DNA from: Hyphomicrobiales bacterium | GTDB lineage: Bacteria > Pseudomonadota > Alphaproteobacteria > Rhizobiales > Rhizobiaceae | Assembly: GCA_900469955.1 (NCBI GenBank) | Contig: UBYX01000005.1 | Span: 1-64,000, forward strand | Direction: 5' to 3' | DNA length: 64,000 nt | Shown here: in pieces, positions 28,431-37,615 of the stretch | How positions within the stretch are numbered: the stretch's first letter is position 1 | Layout: each line of letters opens with the position of its first letter | Position numbers and translations under genes: made by a program | Notes under the pieces: generated by a model | The model's database searches: none | What the model saw: the letters and a program-made list of their open reading frames with translations, nothing else | Told to the model about the DNA's origin: nothing

Positions 28431-29714
28431 ATGCTGAACGATCCCCGCTCTCACGGCCTCTGGGAAAAGACCGCTCCCTCGCCCCCTCCGGCGCCGCGGC
28501 TGGAAGAGGTCGTGACCGCCGATGTGGCGATTGTCGGGGGCGGTTATACCGGCCTGTCGGCGGCACTGCATCTTGCCGAGCGCGGCGTCGATGTGAGACT
28601 TTTGGAGGCCGCCGAGATCGGCTTCGGCGGCGCGGGCCGCAATGTCGGCCTGATCAATGCGGGCATGTGGGTCATGCCCGACGATTTTCCGAGGGAGCTG
28701 GGCCCGCTCTATGGCGAGCGGGCACTCGATCTTCTCGGCCAGGGGCCCTATCTCGTCCGCGAGCTGATCGAGACACACGGTATTTCCTGCGAGCTGGAAA
28801 AGAACGGCACACTCCATTGCGCAGCCCACGCCGATGGCATGAAGGAGCTCGAGGAGCGCGCCCGCCAGTGGCAGAAGCGCGGCGCCCCCGTCACCCTGCT
28901 GAATGCCGCGGAAACCGAACAGCGCACCGGCAGCAGCGCTTATTCCGGTTCGCTCCTAGACATGCGCGCCGGTACGCTGCAGCCGCTCGCCTATGCCCGC
29001 GGCCTGGCTCATGCCGCCGTCAAGGCAGGCGCAAAACTCCATACCGGCAGCGCGGTCGTGGAAACCGGCGAGGCGAATGGCAAGAAATTTGTCAGAACCG
29101 CTCACGGACAGGTCTCGGCCGACTGGATCATCGTCGCGACGGATGCCTACAGCACCGGTCCGTGGAAACAGGTCCGCCTGGAACAGGTCCATCTGCCCTA
29201 TTTCAATCTGGCCACAGCTCCTCTCGGCGATAACCTCCGCCGCTCGGTCGTCCCCGGTCGTGAAGGCTGCTGGGACACCAAGGAAATTCTCTCCTCGTTC
29301 CGCATGGATCAGGCCGGCCGCCTGATCTTCGGCTCGGTCGGCGCTTTGCGCGGCACCGGCACGGCCATCCACAAGGCCTGGGCGCGGCGCTCGCTGAAAC
29401 GCATCTTCCCGCAGCTCGGCGATGTGGAATTCGAGGCGGAATGGTACGGCCTTATCGGCATGACCGACAATGCGCTGCCGCGCTTCCACAAGTTCGGCCG
29501 CAACGTCGTCGGCTTTTCAGGCTATAACGGCCGCGGCATTTCCCCCGGCACGACATTCGGCAAGGTGCTCGCCGCGCATGTGCTCGGCGAGATTTCGGAA
29601 GCCGAACTGCCGCTGCCGCCGACCGATACGACGGAGCCCGGCTTCCGCTCCCTCAAGGAAGCCTATTATGAAGCAGGGGCGCAGATTGCCCACTTCGCCG
29701 GTGAACGGTTCTGA
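28431..29714 (+). CDS. FAD-dependent amine oxidase, probable L-pipecolate oxidase (AmaA-like)
   Basis: A 427-residue DAO-family flavoprotein. The FAD-binding motif VAIVGGGYTGLSAALHL is near residue 30; the C-terminal GYNGRGISPGTTFGKVLA closes the FAD site. Related enzymes oxidise gamma-glutamylputrescine or L-pipecolate. The gene is followed 55 bp later by an ALDH7-type aminoadipate-semialdehyde dehydrogenase, the exact partner of AmaA in the Pseudomonas lysine route, and the length matches AmaA (about 428), so pipecolate is the favoured substrate. Confidence 0.75.
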   Translation: MLNDPRSHGLWEKTAPSPPPAPRLEEVVTADVAIVGGGYTGLSAALHLAERGVDVRLLEAAEIGFGGAGRNVGLINAGMWVMPDDFPRELGPLYGERALDLLGQGPYLVRELIETHGISCELEKNGTLHCAAHADGMKELEERARQWQKRGAPVTLLNAAETEQRTGSSAYSGSLLDMRAGTLQPLAYARGLAHAAVKAGAKLHTGSAVVETGEANGKKFVRTAHGQVSADWIIVATDAYSTGPWKQVRLEQVHLPYFNLATAPLGDNLRRSVVPGREGCWDTKEILSSFRMDQAGRLIFGSVGALRGTGTAIHKAWARRSLKRIFPQLGDVEFEAEWYGLIGMTDNALPRFHKFGRNVVGFSGYNGRGISPGTTFGKVLAAHVLGEISEAELPLPPTDTTEPGFRSLKEAYYEAGAQIAHFAGERF

Positions 29715-29769
29715 TTGTCAAACCATCGCCGACTTGTAGATTGACCGACATTGAATTGCGGAGACCGAT

Positions 29770-31311
29770 ATGACCCTTGCCACTCTTGATCTCGCCGCCG
29801 AGGTGAAAAACATCCTGGGCGACCTAGGCGTAAAAGCCGAAAGCTATACCGGCGGCACGCTCGTCGTCCGCTCGCCGATCACCGGCGCCGAGATCGCCAA
29901 GCTGCCGGAGATTTCGGCCGAAGGAGCCGGAAGGGCGATCGAAGCCGCCCATGCCGCCTTTCTGGAATGGCGGCTGGTGCCCGGTCCGAAGCGCGGTGAG
30001 CTGATCCGCCTGCTCGGCGAGGAATTGCGCGCCGCCAAAACGGCACTCGGCCGGCTCGTGTCGCTCGAGGTCGGCAAGATCACATCCGAAGGCCTTGGCG
30101 AGGTGCAGGAAATGATCGACATCTGCGACTTCGCAGTCGGCCTCTCGCGGCAGCTCTACGGCCTCACCATCGCCACCGAACGCGCCGATCACCGCATGAT
30201 GGAAACCTGGCATCCGCTGGGCGCGATCGGCATCATCTCCGCCTTCAATTTCCCGGTCGCCGTCTGGTCCTGGAATGCAGCACTCGCCATCGTCTGCGGT
30301 AATTCCACCATCTGGAAGCCGTCGGAAAAGACGCCGCTGACCGCGCTCGCGACCCAGTCGATCTTCGAGAAGGCACTGGCCCGCTATATCGCTGAGGGCA
30401 ATACGGCACCGAGGAACCTCTCGACACTGCTGATCGGTGGGCGCGAGATCGGAGAAATCCTGGTCGATCACGAGAAGGTGCCGCTGGTTTCCGCGACCGG
30501 CTCGACGGCCATGGGACGCGCAGTCGGACCGCGCCTGGCGCAGCGCTTCGCCCGCTCCATTCTGGAACTCGGCGGCAACAATGCTGCCATCGTGACGCCG
30601 ACCGCCGATCTCGACCTGACACTGCGCGGCGTGGCCTTTTCGGCCATGGGAACGGCCGGACAACGCTGCACCACGCTTCGCCGCCTCTTTGTGCATGACA
30701 GTGTTTACGACACCCTGGTGCCACGCCTCATCAAGGCCTATCAGTCTGTCACGATCGGAAATCCGCTGGAAAACGGCAACCTCGTCGGCCCCCTGATCGA
30801 CAAGCCGGCTTTCGACAAAATGCAGAGGGCACTGGAGGCCGCCAAGGCCGCTGGCGGAAAGGTGGTCGGGGGCGAGCGCGTGCATGCCGAAAGCTCCGCC
30901 GAGGCTTATTATGTGCGGCCCGCGATCGTCGAGATGCCTGCTCAGGCCGGTCCCGTGAAGGAAGAGACCTTTGCTCCGATCCTTTACGTGATGAAGTATT
31001 CGAGCTTCGACGAGGCGCTCTCGCTGCACAACGACGTGCCGCAGGGCCTTTCCTCCTCGATCTTCACCAACGACATGCGGGAGGCCGAAACTTTCGTGTC
31101 GGCACACGGCTCCGATTGCGGCATCGCCAACGTGAATATCGGCCCCTCGGGCGCCGAGATCGGCGGGGCATTCGGCGGCGAAAAGGAAACCGGCGGCGGC
31201 CGCGAATCGGGCTCGGATGCCTGGAAGGCCTATATGCGCCGCGCCACCAACACGATGAACTATGGCCGCACCCTGCCGCTGGCACAGGGCGTCAAGTTCG
31301 ACGTCATCTGA
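29770..31311 (+). CDS. amaB: Delta1-piperideine-6-carboxylate / alpha-aminoadipic semialdehyde dehydrogenase (ALDH7)
   Basis: Oxidises aminoadipate semialdehyde (in equilibrium with piperideine-6-carboxylate) to 2-aminoadipate in lysine and pipecolate breakdown. It has 513 residues and the ALDH7/antiquitin pattern: PLGAIGIISAFNFPVAVWSWNAALA, general base Glu266 in ILELGGNN, nucleophile Cys300 in GTAGQRCTTLRRL and C-terminal GGAFGGEKETGGGRESGSDAW. Likely in one operon with the oxidase upstream and the P1-family gene five bases downstream. Confidence 0.88.
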   Translation: MTLATLDLAAEVKNILGDLGVKAESYTGGTLVVRSPITGAEIAKLPEISAEGAGRAIEAAHAAFLEWRLVPGPKRGELIRLLGEELRAAKTALGRLVSLEVGKITSEGLGEVQEMIDICDFAVGLSRQLYGLTIATERADHRMMETWHPLGAIGIISAFNFPVAVWSWNAALAIVCGNSTIWKPSEKTPLTALATQSIFEKALARYIAEGNTAPRNLSTLLIGGREIGEILVDHEKVPLVSATGSTAMGRAVGPRLAQRFARSILELGGNNAAIVTPTADLDLTLRGVAFSAMGTAGQRCTTLRRLFVHDSVYDTLVPRLIKAYQSVTIGNPLENGNLVGPLIDKPAFDKMQRALEAAKAAGGKVVGGERVHAESSAEAYYVRPAIVEMPAQAGPVKEETFAPILYVMKYSSFDEALSLHNDVPQGLSSSIFTNDMREAETFVSAHGSDCGIANVNIGPSGAEIGGAFGGEKETGGGRESGSDAWKAYMRRATNTMNYGRTLPLAQGVKFDVI

Positions 31312-31315
31312 TCGG

Positions 31316-32314
31316 ATGTCGCAGCCGCTGAATCTGCTAACGGACATCGAGGGCGTGGCTGTCGGCCACGCCACGGATCTCTCGCTCGGTTCGGGCGTGA
31401 CGGCGATCGTCTTCGACGAACCGGCGGTCGCCTCGGGTTCGGTCCTCGGCGGGGCGCCCGGCGGGCGGGATACCGCGCTGCTCGATCCATCCATGACAGT
31501 GCAGGCGGTCGACGCCTTCGTTCTCTCCGGCGGCTCGGCGTTCGGGCTCGATGCGGCAGGCGGCGTGCAGGCCGGACTACGTGAGATCGGACGTGGTCTT
31601 CAGGTAAGGACGGCCCGCGTGCCGATCGTGCCGCAGGCAATCCTGATCGATCTCCTGAACGGCGGCAACAAGGACTGGGGCCTCTATTCGCCTTACCGCG
31701 ATATGGGTTACGCGGCCTTCAAGGCTGCCGTGAAAGGCGCATTCGACCTCGGCACCGTCGGCGCCGGAACGGGCGCCACCACCGCCACCTTCAAAGGCGG
31801 GATCGGCTCGGCAAGCGCAAGGACTTCTGCGGGCCATACGGTCGCGGCGCTGATGGCGGTCAACGCCATGGGAGCGGTGACGGTTGCTGAAGGCCCGCAT
31901 TTCTGGGCGGCTCCATTCGAGCAAGACGGGGAATTCGGCGGGCTTGGCCTGCCCCAGAACTTCGACAATCGCATGCGGCTGAAGGGCCGCAACGTGATCG
32001 CGACCACCATCGGTGTCGTGGTGACGGATGCCGTGCTGGGCAAGCCGGACGTTCACCGTCTTTCGATCCTCGCCCACGACGGGCTTGCCCGCGCCGTCCT
32101 GCCGACCCATCTGCCGGGAGACGGCGACACCATCTTTTCAGCGGCGACCGGCGCCAAGCCCTTGAGCGACCCTGCTGATTTTCTGGAGATCTGCCATCTG
32201 GCGACGCTGGTGACGGCCCGCGCCATAGCGCGTGGCGTCTACGAAGCGACGGCATTGCCGGTGCCGGATGCCCAACCTGCCTGGCGCGACAGGTTCGGTA
32301 TCTTGGCTAGATAG
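31316..32314 (+). CDS. P1-family peptidase (DmpA/NylC-like N-terminal nucleophile hydrolase)
   Basis: A 332-residue Ntn-type hydrolase of the DmpA aminopeptidase / 6-aminohexanoate-oligomer hydrolase family. Typical segments are GVAVGHATD, SGGSAFGLDAAGGVQ and GTVGAGTGATTATFKGGIGSAS. Family members self-cleave before a Ser/Thr nucleophile; I cannot fix that residue with certainty here. It begins five bases after the dehydrogenase stop, so it is probably co-transcribed, and may free lysine-derived or beta-peptide substrates. Its 3' end overlaps cobC by 8 bp. Confidence 0.85.
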   Translation: MSQPLNLLTDIEGVAVGHATDLSLGSGVTAIVFDEPAVASGSVLGGAPGGRDTALLDPSMTVQAVDAFVLSGGSAFGLDAAGGVQAGLREIGRGLQVRTARVPIVPQAILIDLLNGGNKDWGLYSPYRDMGYAAFKAAVKGAFDLGTVGAGTGATTATFKGGIGSASARTSAGHTVAALMAVNAMGAVTVAEGPHFWAAPFEQDGEFGGLGLPQNFDNRMRLKGRNVIATTIGVVVTDAVLGKPDVHRLSILAHDGLARAVLPTHLPGDGDTIFSAATGAKPLSDPADFLEICHLATLVTARAIARGVYEATALPVPDAQPAWRDRFGILAR

Positions 32315-33329
32315 TTCTCAGCGCTCGCTCCACGCGCGGCCAATCCCCCGCACCGGGCAGCCCGATCCTGAGGTCTTCCGGCCGTTCCGCAAAGCGCCGT
32401 GTGATGATCCCCCGCTCACCGAGATGATGGAAAATCGCCTGCGCTCGCGGATCGCGAATGAAGCGGAAGAGCGAAGTACCCCCCGCGACGGGAATGCCGG
32501 CTTCTGCGAGCAAGGCGTCGAGCCGTGCCGCTTCCGCCTTCAGCCTTTCCCGCATCGCCTTCTGCCAGCCGGCATCGGCAAGCGCTTCGCCGGCGACGTG
32601 CAGCGCCGGACCGGAGACGGCCCAGGGGCCGAGCCGGCTCTCGATCTTCGCGATGGTTTCGGGATGCGAGATGGCAAAACCGAGCCGAAGCCCCGCCATG
32701 CCATAGAACTTGCCGAAGGAACGCAGGACGACCAGGCCACCGGCATCGACCGCATCCGCGACGCTCTCCGCCTCAGAGACATCCATGAAGGCCTCATCAA
32801 CGACAAGGAGGCCGCGTTTGGCCCGCATCACGGCCGCAAGAGCCAGAAGGTCGCTGCGCTGGACAATCCGGCCGGTGGGATTATTCGGATTGACGACCAC
32901 CGCAAGCCGGCCATCCGCCAGCCTTTCCAGATCCTCGGTCTCGGTCACCTCAAGACCCGCCAGCCGCGCAGCGCGGGCATGTTCCGCATAGGTGGGAGAA
33001 AGGACTGCTGCCTCGCCTCCACCCCAGCCCGCCTGAAGGCCGGCAAGGATCGGCAGCAGGATCTGGGTCCCCGGCCCAGGCGCCACATGCGCTTGCGAAG
33101 GCGCTCCATACGCCGTTGCCGCCAATACCTTCAGCCGTTCAGCCAAATCCGGCTCCGGCAGTCGCGCTAAGGCATTGCCCGGCAAGGGAGAATACGGATA
33201 GGAATGTGGATTGATACCGGTGGAAAGATCGATCCACGGTTCGGGCGCATCGGGAAACGACGCTCGCGCCTGGGCAAGATTGCCGCCGTGCTGTATCGGA
33301 CCGCCAACCTCAGGCCTTGTCACCGGCAT
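32307..33329 (-). CDS. cobC: Threonine-phosphate decarboxylase (cobalamin side-chain synthesis)
   Basis: A PLP enzyme that makes (R)-1-amino-2-propanol phosphate from threonine phosphate for the B12 nucleotide loop. It has 340 residues, aminotransferase fold type I, with NPNNPTGR, DEAFMD and the PLP lysine in SFGKFYGMAGLRLG. Start ATG at 33329 ([10 protein letters not shown]); an upstream ATG at 33359 is possible. Its ATG and the ATG of divergent cobD share the same CATG (33327-33330). In alphaproteobacterial naming this is CobC; it is CobD in Salmonella. Confidence 0.9.
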   Translation of the reverse strand: MPVTRPEVGGPIQHGGNLAQARASFPDAPEPWIDLSTGINPHSYPYSPLPGNALARLPEPDLAERLKVLAATAYGAPSQAHVAPGPGTQILLPILAGLQAGWGGGEAAVLSPTYAEHARAARLAGLEVTETEDLERLADGRLAVVVNPNNPTGRIVQRSDLLALAAVMRAKRGLLVVDEAFMDVSEAESVADAVDAGGLVVLRSFGKFYGMAGLRLGFAISHPETIAKIESRLGPWAVSGPALHVAGEALADAGWQKAMRERLKAEAARLDALLAEAGIPVAGGTSLFRFIRDPRAQAIFHHLGERGIITRRFAERPEDLRIGLPGAGDWPRVERALRTI

Positions 33330-34293
33330 GTTCCTTCTCGCTTTTTTTGCACTGATCATCGAGCGGATATTTGGTTATCCGGATTGGCTGTTTCGCCGCA
33401 TCGGCCACCCGGTTACCTGGATCGGCGGGCTGATATCCCGGCTCGACACCAACTGGAACCGTGAAGAAGATGATTTCGCCAGGCGCAAGCGCAAGGGCAT
33501 TCTTACCCTGCTGGTACTGCTCGGCACGGTGATCGTCGTGGCATTGACGCTCGAATACGGGCTTCTCTTCCTGCCCTTCGGACCGATCCTGCTTGCGCTT
33601 GTTGCTGCAAGTCTGCCCGCTCAGAAAAGTCTCGAACAGCATGTCGCGGCCGTCGCCACTGCCCTCAGATATGGCGGATTGCAGGCAGGACGCAAAGCCG
33701 TTTCGATGATCGTCGGGCGCGATCCGGAAAAACTGGACGAAGCCGCCGTCTCCCGTGCGGCAATCGAGAGCCTGGCGGAGAATTTCTCCGACGGCGTCGT
33801 GGCGCCGGCATTCTGGTTGGGCATCGGCGGTTTGGCCGGCGGCGCGGCCTACAAGGCCGCCAATACCGCCGACAGCATGATCGGCCATCGTTCTCCACGG
33901 CACGAGGCGTTCGGCTGGGCAGCGGCGCGCTTCGATGACATGATCAACCTGCCGGCTTCGCGCCTGAGCGCGCTGCTTTTCATGATTGCCGCATTCTTTA
34001 TTCCCGGCGCTTCCCCGAAAGGCGCGATAAACGCTGTTTTGCGGGATGCCCGCCACCACCGATCCCCCAATGCCGGCTGGCCGGAGGCGGCGATGGCCGG
34101 TGCGCTTGGAATAGCTCTCGCCGGGCCTCGCAGCTACGGTGGTCAGATGATCGAGGCGCGCTTCATGGGCGAGGGTGGGCGCACCGAGCTTTCTTACGAA
34201 GACATCGGCCGCGCGCTGAAACTGGCGCGGATCGCTGACGGTCTGTTGATCGGCCTTTTCGGCATCCTGGCGTGGATCATCTGGCAAATCTGA
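33328..34293 (+). CDS. cobD: Adenosylcobinamide-phosphate synthase (CobD/CbiB)
   Basis: Membrane enzyme joining the aminopropanol arm to adenosylcobyric acid. It has 321 residues with several TM segments and the family blocks [10 protein letters not shown] near the start, [22 protein letters not shown] and the [27 protein letters not shown] signature in outline. The frame is open to 33211, but ATG 33328 gives the expected N-terminus [18 protein letters not shown]. The last 17 bases overlap the 3' end of cobQ. Confidence 0.92.
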   Translation: MFLLAFFALIIERIFGYPDWLFRRIGHPVTWIGGLISRLDTNWNREEDDFARRKRKGILTLLVLLGTVIVVALTLEYGLLFLPFGPILLALVAASLPAQKSLEQHVAAVATALRYGGLQAGRKAVSMIVGRDPEKLDEAAVSRAAIESLAENFSDGVVAPAFWLGIGGLAGGAAYKAANTADSMIGHRSPRHEAFGWAAARFDDMINLPASRLSALLFMIAAFFIPGASPKGAINAVLRDARHHRSPNAGWPEAAMAGALGIALAGPRSYGGQMIEARFMGEGGRTELSYEDIGRALKLARIADGLLIGLFGILAWIIWQI

Positions 34294-35734
34294 GCAATCC
34301 GTCGAGGTCGAGATGCTTTTCCATGTGGGCGGCAAGGCGGTCGAGCACCTCGTCCACGCCTGCTTCGTAGTCCAGATCGGATGCCGCGCCGCCCAGCCGC
34401 TCGAGCCAGGCGGAGCGCTGCCGGTCATCGGCAAACAGGCCGTGGAGATAGGTACCGCAGATTCGCCCATCGCCGGAACGCGCCCCATCCGCGTTGCCAC
34501 CGACAACCGAAAACGGCTGCGCGCAATCCGGCCCCGTCGTCCGACCTACATGCATTTCATAGCCGGCCAAGGATACTCCGTCGAAACTGATGCCCGAGAC
34601 CGCTTCCAGCCGCTTTTCGCCGGAAAGAACAGTTTCGACGTCCAGCAAACCCAGACCGGAAACCGAATCGGGCGGCCCTTCTATGCCCTCGGGATCGGAA
34701 ATCTGCCTGCCCAGCATCTGGTAGCCGCCACACAGACCCAGCACGCGCCCGCCACGTCTGACATGCGCGGCGATGTCGGTATCGAAGCCGGCTGCCTTCA
34801 GCACCTGCAGATCGGATATCGTCGCCTTGGAGCCGACCAGCAGAACGAGGGCGCAGTCGCCGGGAACGACTTGCCCCGGCCGCACGCGGACCAATTCCAC
34901 TTCCGGCTCAGCCTCCAGCGGATCGAGATCGTCGAAATTCGAGATATGCGGCAGGATCGGTACCGCAATGCGTATTTTTGCTCCGGGCTTACAGGCATGA
35001 GAGCCGGCGAGACCGAGCGCATCCTCCGCCGGCAGGCGGGTTGCATCGGCAAAGTGCGGCAGGAGCCCTACCGCCTTCCAACCAGTCAACTCCGCAATCA
35101 TCCGCATGCCTTCCGCAAACAGCGTCGGATCGCCGCGGAACCGGTTGACGATGAAGCCGCAGATCATCGCGGCATCCTCAGGCTCAAGCACCAGTTTTGT
35201 GCCGGCGAGGCTGGCGATCACGCCGCCGCGGTCGATATCGCCGATCAGCACGACCGGCACGCCCGCCGCCCGGGCGAAACCCATATTGGCGATGTCGTTC
35301 TGCCGCAGATTGATTTCCGAGGCGCTGCCGGCGCCTTCGACCAGCACGAGATCCGCCTGATTTCGCAGACGCTCGAAACTTTCCAGCACGCGCGGCATCA
35401 GCTTCGGCTTCAGATCCTGGTATTCGGCAGCCTTGGCATTACCTTCGACCCTGCCTTGCACCACCACCTGAGCGCCGACCTCGCTCTGCGGCTTCAGCAA
35501 GACAGGATTCATGTGGACGCTGAGCGGCACCTTTGCGGCGCGCGCCTGCAATGCCTGCGCCCGGCCGATCTCGCCGCCGTCTGCCGTCACCGCCGCGTTG
35601 TTCGACATGTTCTGCGGCTTGAACGGCAGAACCTTCAGACCACGCAGCGTGAAGGCGCGGGCAAGGCCTGCAACGACCAACGACTTGCCGACGTCCGAAC
35701 CCGTTCCCTGAAACATCAGTGATCGAGCGACCAT
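34277..35734 (-). CDS. cobQ: Cobyric acid synthase
   Basis: Amidates the b, d, e and g side chains of adenosylcobyrinic a,c-diamide using glutamine. It has 485 residues: an N-terminal ATP-binding domain with [15 protein letters not shown] near residue 10, then a class I glutamine amidotransferase domain with nucleophile motif [13 protein letters not shown] near residue 335. It begins four bases after cobO and is the last gene of the cbtB-cbtA-cobO-cobQ operon. Confidence 0.95.
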   Translation of the reverse strand: MVARSLMFQGTGSDVGKSLVVAGLARAFTLRGLKVLPFKPQNMSNNAAVTADGGEIGRAQALQARAAKVPLSVHMNPVLLKPQSEVGAQVVVQGRVEGNAKAAEYQDLKPKLMPRVLESFERLRNQADLVLVEGAGSASEINLRQNDIANMGFARAAGVPVVLIGDIDRGGVIASLAGTKLVLEPEDAAMICGFIVNRFRGDPTLFAEGMRMIAELTGWKAVGLLPHFADATRLPAEDALGLAGSHACKPGAKIRIAVPILPHISNFDDLDPLEAEPEVELVRVRPGQVVPGDCALVLLVGSKATISDLQVLKAAGFDTDIAAHVRRGGRVLGLCGGYQMLGRQISDPEGIEGPPDSVSGLGLLDVETVLSGEKRLEAVSGISFDGVSLAGYEMHVGRTTGPDCAQPFSVVGGNADGARSGDGRICGTYLHGLFADDRQRSAWLERLGGAASDLDYEAGVDEVLDRLAAHMEKHLDLDGLLRFAR

Positions 35735-35738
35735 GGAC

Positions 35739-36353
35739 CTAGAACTCGATGCCGGCCTGAGCCTTTACGCCCGCCTTGAAGTGATGCTTCACCAGCGTCA
35801 TCTCGGTCACCATGTCGGCTGCTTCGATCAGTGCGGGCTTGGCGTTGCGGCCGGTGACAACGATATGCATATCCGCTCGCCGCGCTTGCAGCGCCGCGAT
35901 AACCTTGTCGAGATCGAGATAATCGTAGCGGAGCGCGATGTTGAGCTCGTCGAGGATGACGAGGCCGATCGTCTCGTCAGCCATCAGGTCCAGCGCCTTT
36001 TCCCACGCCTTTTCGGCGGCGGCCATATCGCGCTTCAGATCCTGGGTTTCCCAGGTAAAACCTTCACCCATCGTATGCCAGACGACTCGATCCCCGAAGA
36101 CCGCCAGCGCCGGCTGCTCGCCAGTCGACCAAGCGCCTTTGATGAACTGCACCACGCCGACCCGCCGGTTGTTGCCGAGCATACGCAACGCGAGCCCGAA
36201 AGCAGCGGTGGATTTGCCTTTGCCCGGGCCGGTGTGGACGATGAGAAGACCTTTTTCCAGGGTCTTCTCCGCCACTTCCTTGTCTTGAACAGCCTTGCGG
36301 TTCGCCATCTTGGCGCGGTGCCGTTCGGCTACGCTTTCGTCGACCTCTTTCAC
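35739..36353 (-). CDS. cobO: Cob(I)yrinic acid a,c-diamide adenosyltransferase
   Basis: Attaches the adenosyl group to cobalt. From the GTG at 36353 it is 204 residues, starting [20 protein letters not shown], with P-loop [14 protein letters not shown] near residue 38 and [16 protein letters not shown], as in CobO/BtuR. The GTG overlaps the cbtA stop as GTGA, which decides the start; the longer open frame upstream is only the cbtA antisense-free overlap region in another frame. Confidence 0.93.
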   Translation of the reverse strand: MKEVDESVAERHRAKMANRKAVQDKEVAEKTLEKGLLIVHTGPGKGKSTAAFGLALRMLGNNRRVGVVQFIKGAWSTGEQPALAVFGDRVVWHTMGEGFTWETQDLKRDMAAAEKAWEKALDLMADETIGLVILDELNIALRYDYLDLDKVIAALQARRADMHIVVTGRNAKPALIEAADMVTEMTLVKHHFKAGVKAQAGIEF

Positions 36354-37108
36354 CGCGAAACAAGCTTTGCCGCAGACCCGGCAGAAGCCTCCTCGCCTGC
36401 GCGAAAACGTGCGCGAAGCATACCGCAAGCCGCTCCAAGCAGGGCCCAGAACACCAGGTTGGTGGCATAGACCGCATTGACGAAACGAGCATGCAATTCG
36501 AGCGGGACGGCCGTCTCGTGAGACGGGGGCAGCGGCGCCCCGATCAGATGGGGAGAAACCAGCAGGACGATCGCCAAGGCGGCAAAAATCGCCGAGCGCG
36601 TGTAAGCCAGAAGACCGAGTGCGACCGCCGTACAGGCAGCGGTGGATACCCACCAGATTTGCCGCGGCCCGAGTTCCGCAGCCGGCATGCCCGGCAGTTC
36701 CGGCGGCAGGCCGAGACCGGGCGCAAGACTGACGGCGAGGAAGCCGGCAATGCCGAACATCAGGCCGCCGCGCCAGCCCTTGAACCCGCCGAGGGCCTCT
36801 GAAGCCGCGACCAGAACGAGCCCGAAACCAATCGCCGACAATGCATTGGCAGCCGCGGTATAAATGAAGCGCTCAAAGCCGTCGGCCGGCGCCCAGGCCT
36901 CTTCTTCGTGGTGATGATCGGCAGGAGCCGCTGCCCCGGCTGCCGGAGCGGCGTCATGGCTATGACCTGCCTCGCCGCCGGCATTCTCGAATACCTCTGC
37001 CTGCAGGATCAGCGGGACAGTGGAAAGGCTCTGCATGACGGTGAGCAGCAATCCGGACAATAGCCCGGCGACCATCGCCGTGAAGACGATGTTACGAAAC
37101 AAGGACAT
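36350..37108 (-). CDS. cbtA: CbtA family cobalt transporter subunit
   Basis: A 252-residue membrane protein beginning MSLFRNIVFTAMVAGLLSGLLL, with about five TM helices and an acidic, histidine-rich loop (HSHDAAP..., DHHHEEEAW) between the first and second. CbtA with CbtB is a predicted cobalt uptake system found under cobalamin riboswitches. It follows cbtB by 13 bp with an AGGA ribosome site and is coupled to cobO by GTGA. An ATG at 37210 would extend into cbtB and is rejected. Confidence 0.88.
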   Translation of the reverse strand: MSLFRNIVFTAMVAGLLSGLLLTVMQSLSTVPLILQAEVFENAGGEAGHSHDAAPAAGAAAPADHHHEEEAWAPADGFERFIYTAAANALSAIGFGLVLVAASEALGGFKGWRGGLMFGIAGFLAVSLAPGLGLPPELPGMPAAELGPRQIWWVSTAACTAVALGLLAYTRSAIFAALAIVLLVSPHLIGAPLPPSHETAVPLELHARFVNAVYATNLVFWALLGAACGMLRARFRAGEEASAGSAAKLVSR

Positions 37109-37121
37109 GGGGACGTTCCTA

Positions 37122-37298
37122 TCAGTGGCAGGGGAAAGCCAGTGAGTGACGGGTATCATGAGCGGCATTGTGCACGACTTCCAGATGCGAGAAGCCGACA
37201 AATCCGACAATGAACAGACCCATCAGAGCCGTCATGCTGAGAGGAATGATCTTCGAAGTGGAAACACTGCCTGCAGTTGCAGCAGATTTCGTAACCAT
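37122..37298 (-). CDS. cbtB: CbtB family cobalt transporter subunit
   Basis: A 58-residue protein found by translating the gap before cbtA: MVTKSAATAGSVSTSKIIPL..., one TM helix (SMTALMGLFIVGFVGFSHL), then a histidine-rich end VVHNAAHDTRHSLAFPCH. This is the CbtB pattern of one TM segment and a C-terminal metal-binding His cluster. It is the first gene under the minus-strand cobalamin riboswitch, with a GAAAGGA ribosome site. Easily missed because of its size. Confidence 0.9.
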   Translation of the reverse strand: MVTKSAATAGSVSTSKIIPLSMTALMGLFIVGFVGFSHLEVVHNAAHDTRHSLAFPCH

Positions 37299-37312
37299 GG
37301 TCTCGTCCTTTC

Positions 37313-37329
37313 GCCCTCCACCCGAGGGC
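37313..37329 (-). promoter_or_regulatory. Hairpin before the cbtB ribosome site
   Basis: Arms GCCCTC and GAGGGC with a five-base loop, between the cobalamin riboswitch and the cbtB ribosome site. It may be part of the expression platform that hides or exposes the start region. Confidence 0.4.
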
Positions 37330-37345
37330 CGTTCCCGTTTTCTCG

Positions 37346-37510
37346 CCTCTTGGCAGGTCTCCTGGCTCGCGGATCAGGCGTCTGTCGCCGGCCTTCCCGG
37401 ATTGCTCCAGTGGCGTCATAGGCGAAGACTTTCCGCTTACAGTTGCGGGGGCAGCCGCGGGTTTGACGAAAAATTCGTCTCACCGCATTCCCTCAAACCC
37501 TCTTGGGCAC
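37346..37510 (-). promoter_or_regulatory. Cobalamin riboswitch controlling cbtB-cbtA-cobO-cobQ
   Basis: On the minus strand the conserved blocks run in order: GGGAATGCGGTGAGA, the B12 box GGCTGCCCCCGCAACTGT followed by AAGCGG, GCCACTGGAGCAA, CCGGGAAGGCCGG, then GAGCCAGGAGACCTGCC. This is a textbook AdoCbl element. It lies about 50 bp before cbtB and should switch off cobalt uptake and late B12 steps when B12 is abundant. Confidence 0.96.
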
Positions 37511-37615
37511 CATAGGCATCGGCACTATAGACGAATTCGCAGACGTCGCAATCGCCTTTGCGACGCATTGACATGGCGTCGCGACCGGGCGTAGTTGAAA
37601 GGGACGGTCCCTTTC

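Noticed and set aside
29824..31494. Long open frame on the minus strand across the aldehyde dehydrogenase gene
   Set aside because: It is the antisense shadow of a clear ALDH7 gene, common in GC-rich DNA, and its translation shows no family features.
34313..35722. Long plus-strand open frame opposite cobQ
   Set aside because: cobQ is certain on the minus strand; the other frame is rich in His, Gln and Arg as expected of an antisense shadow.
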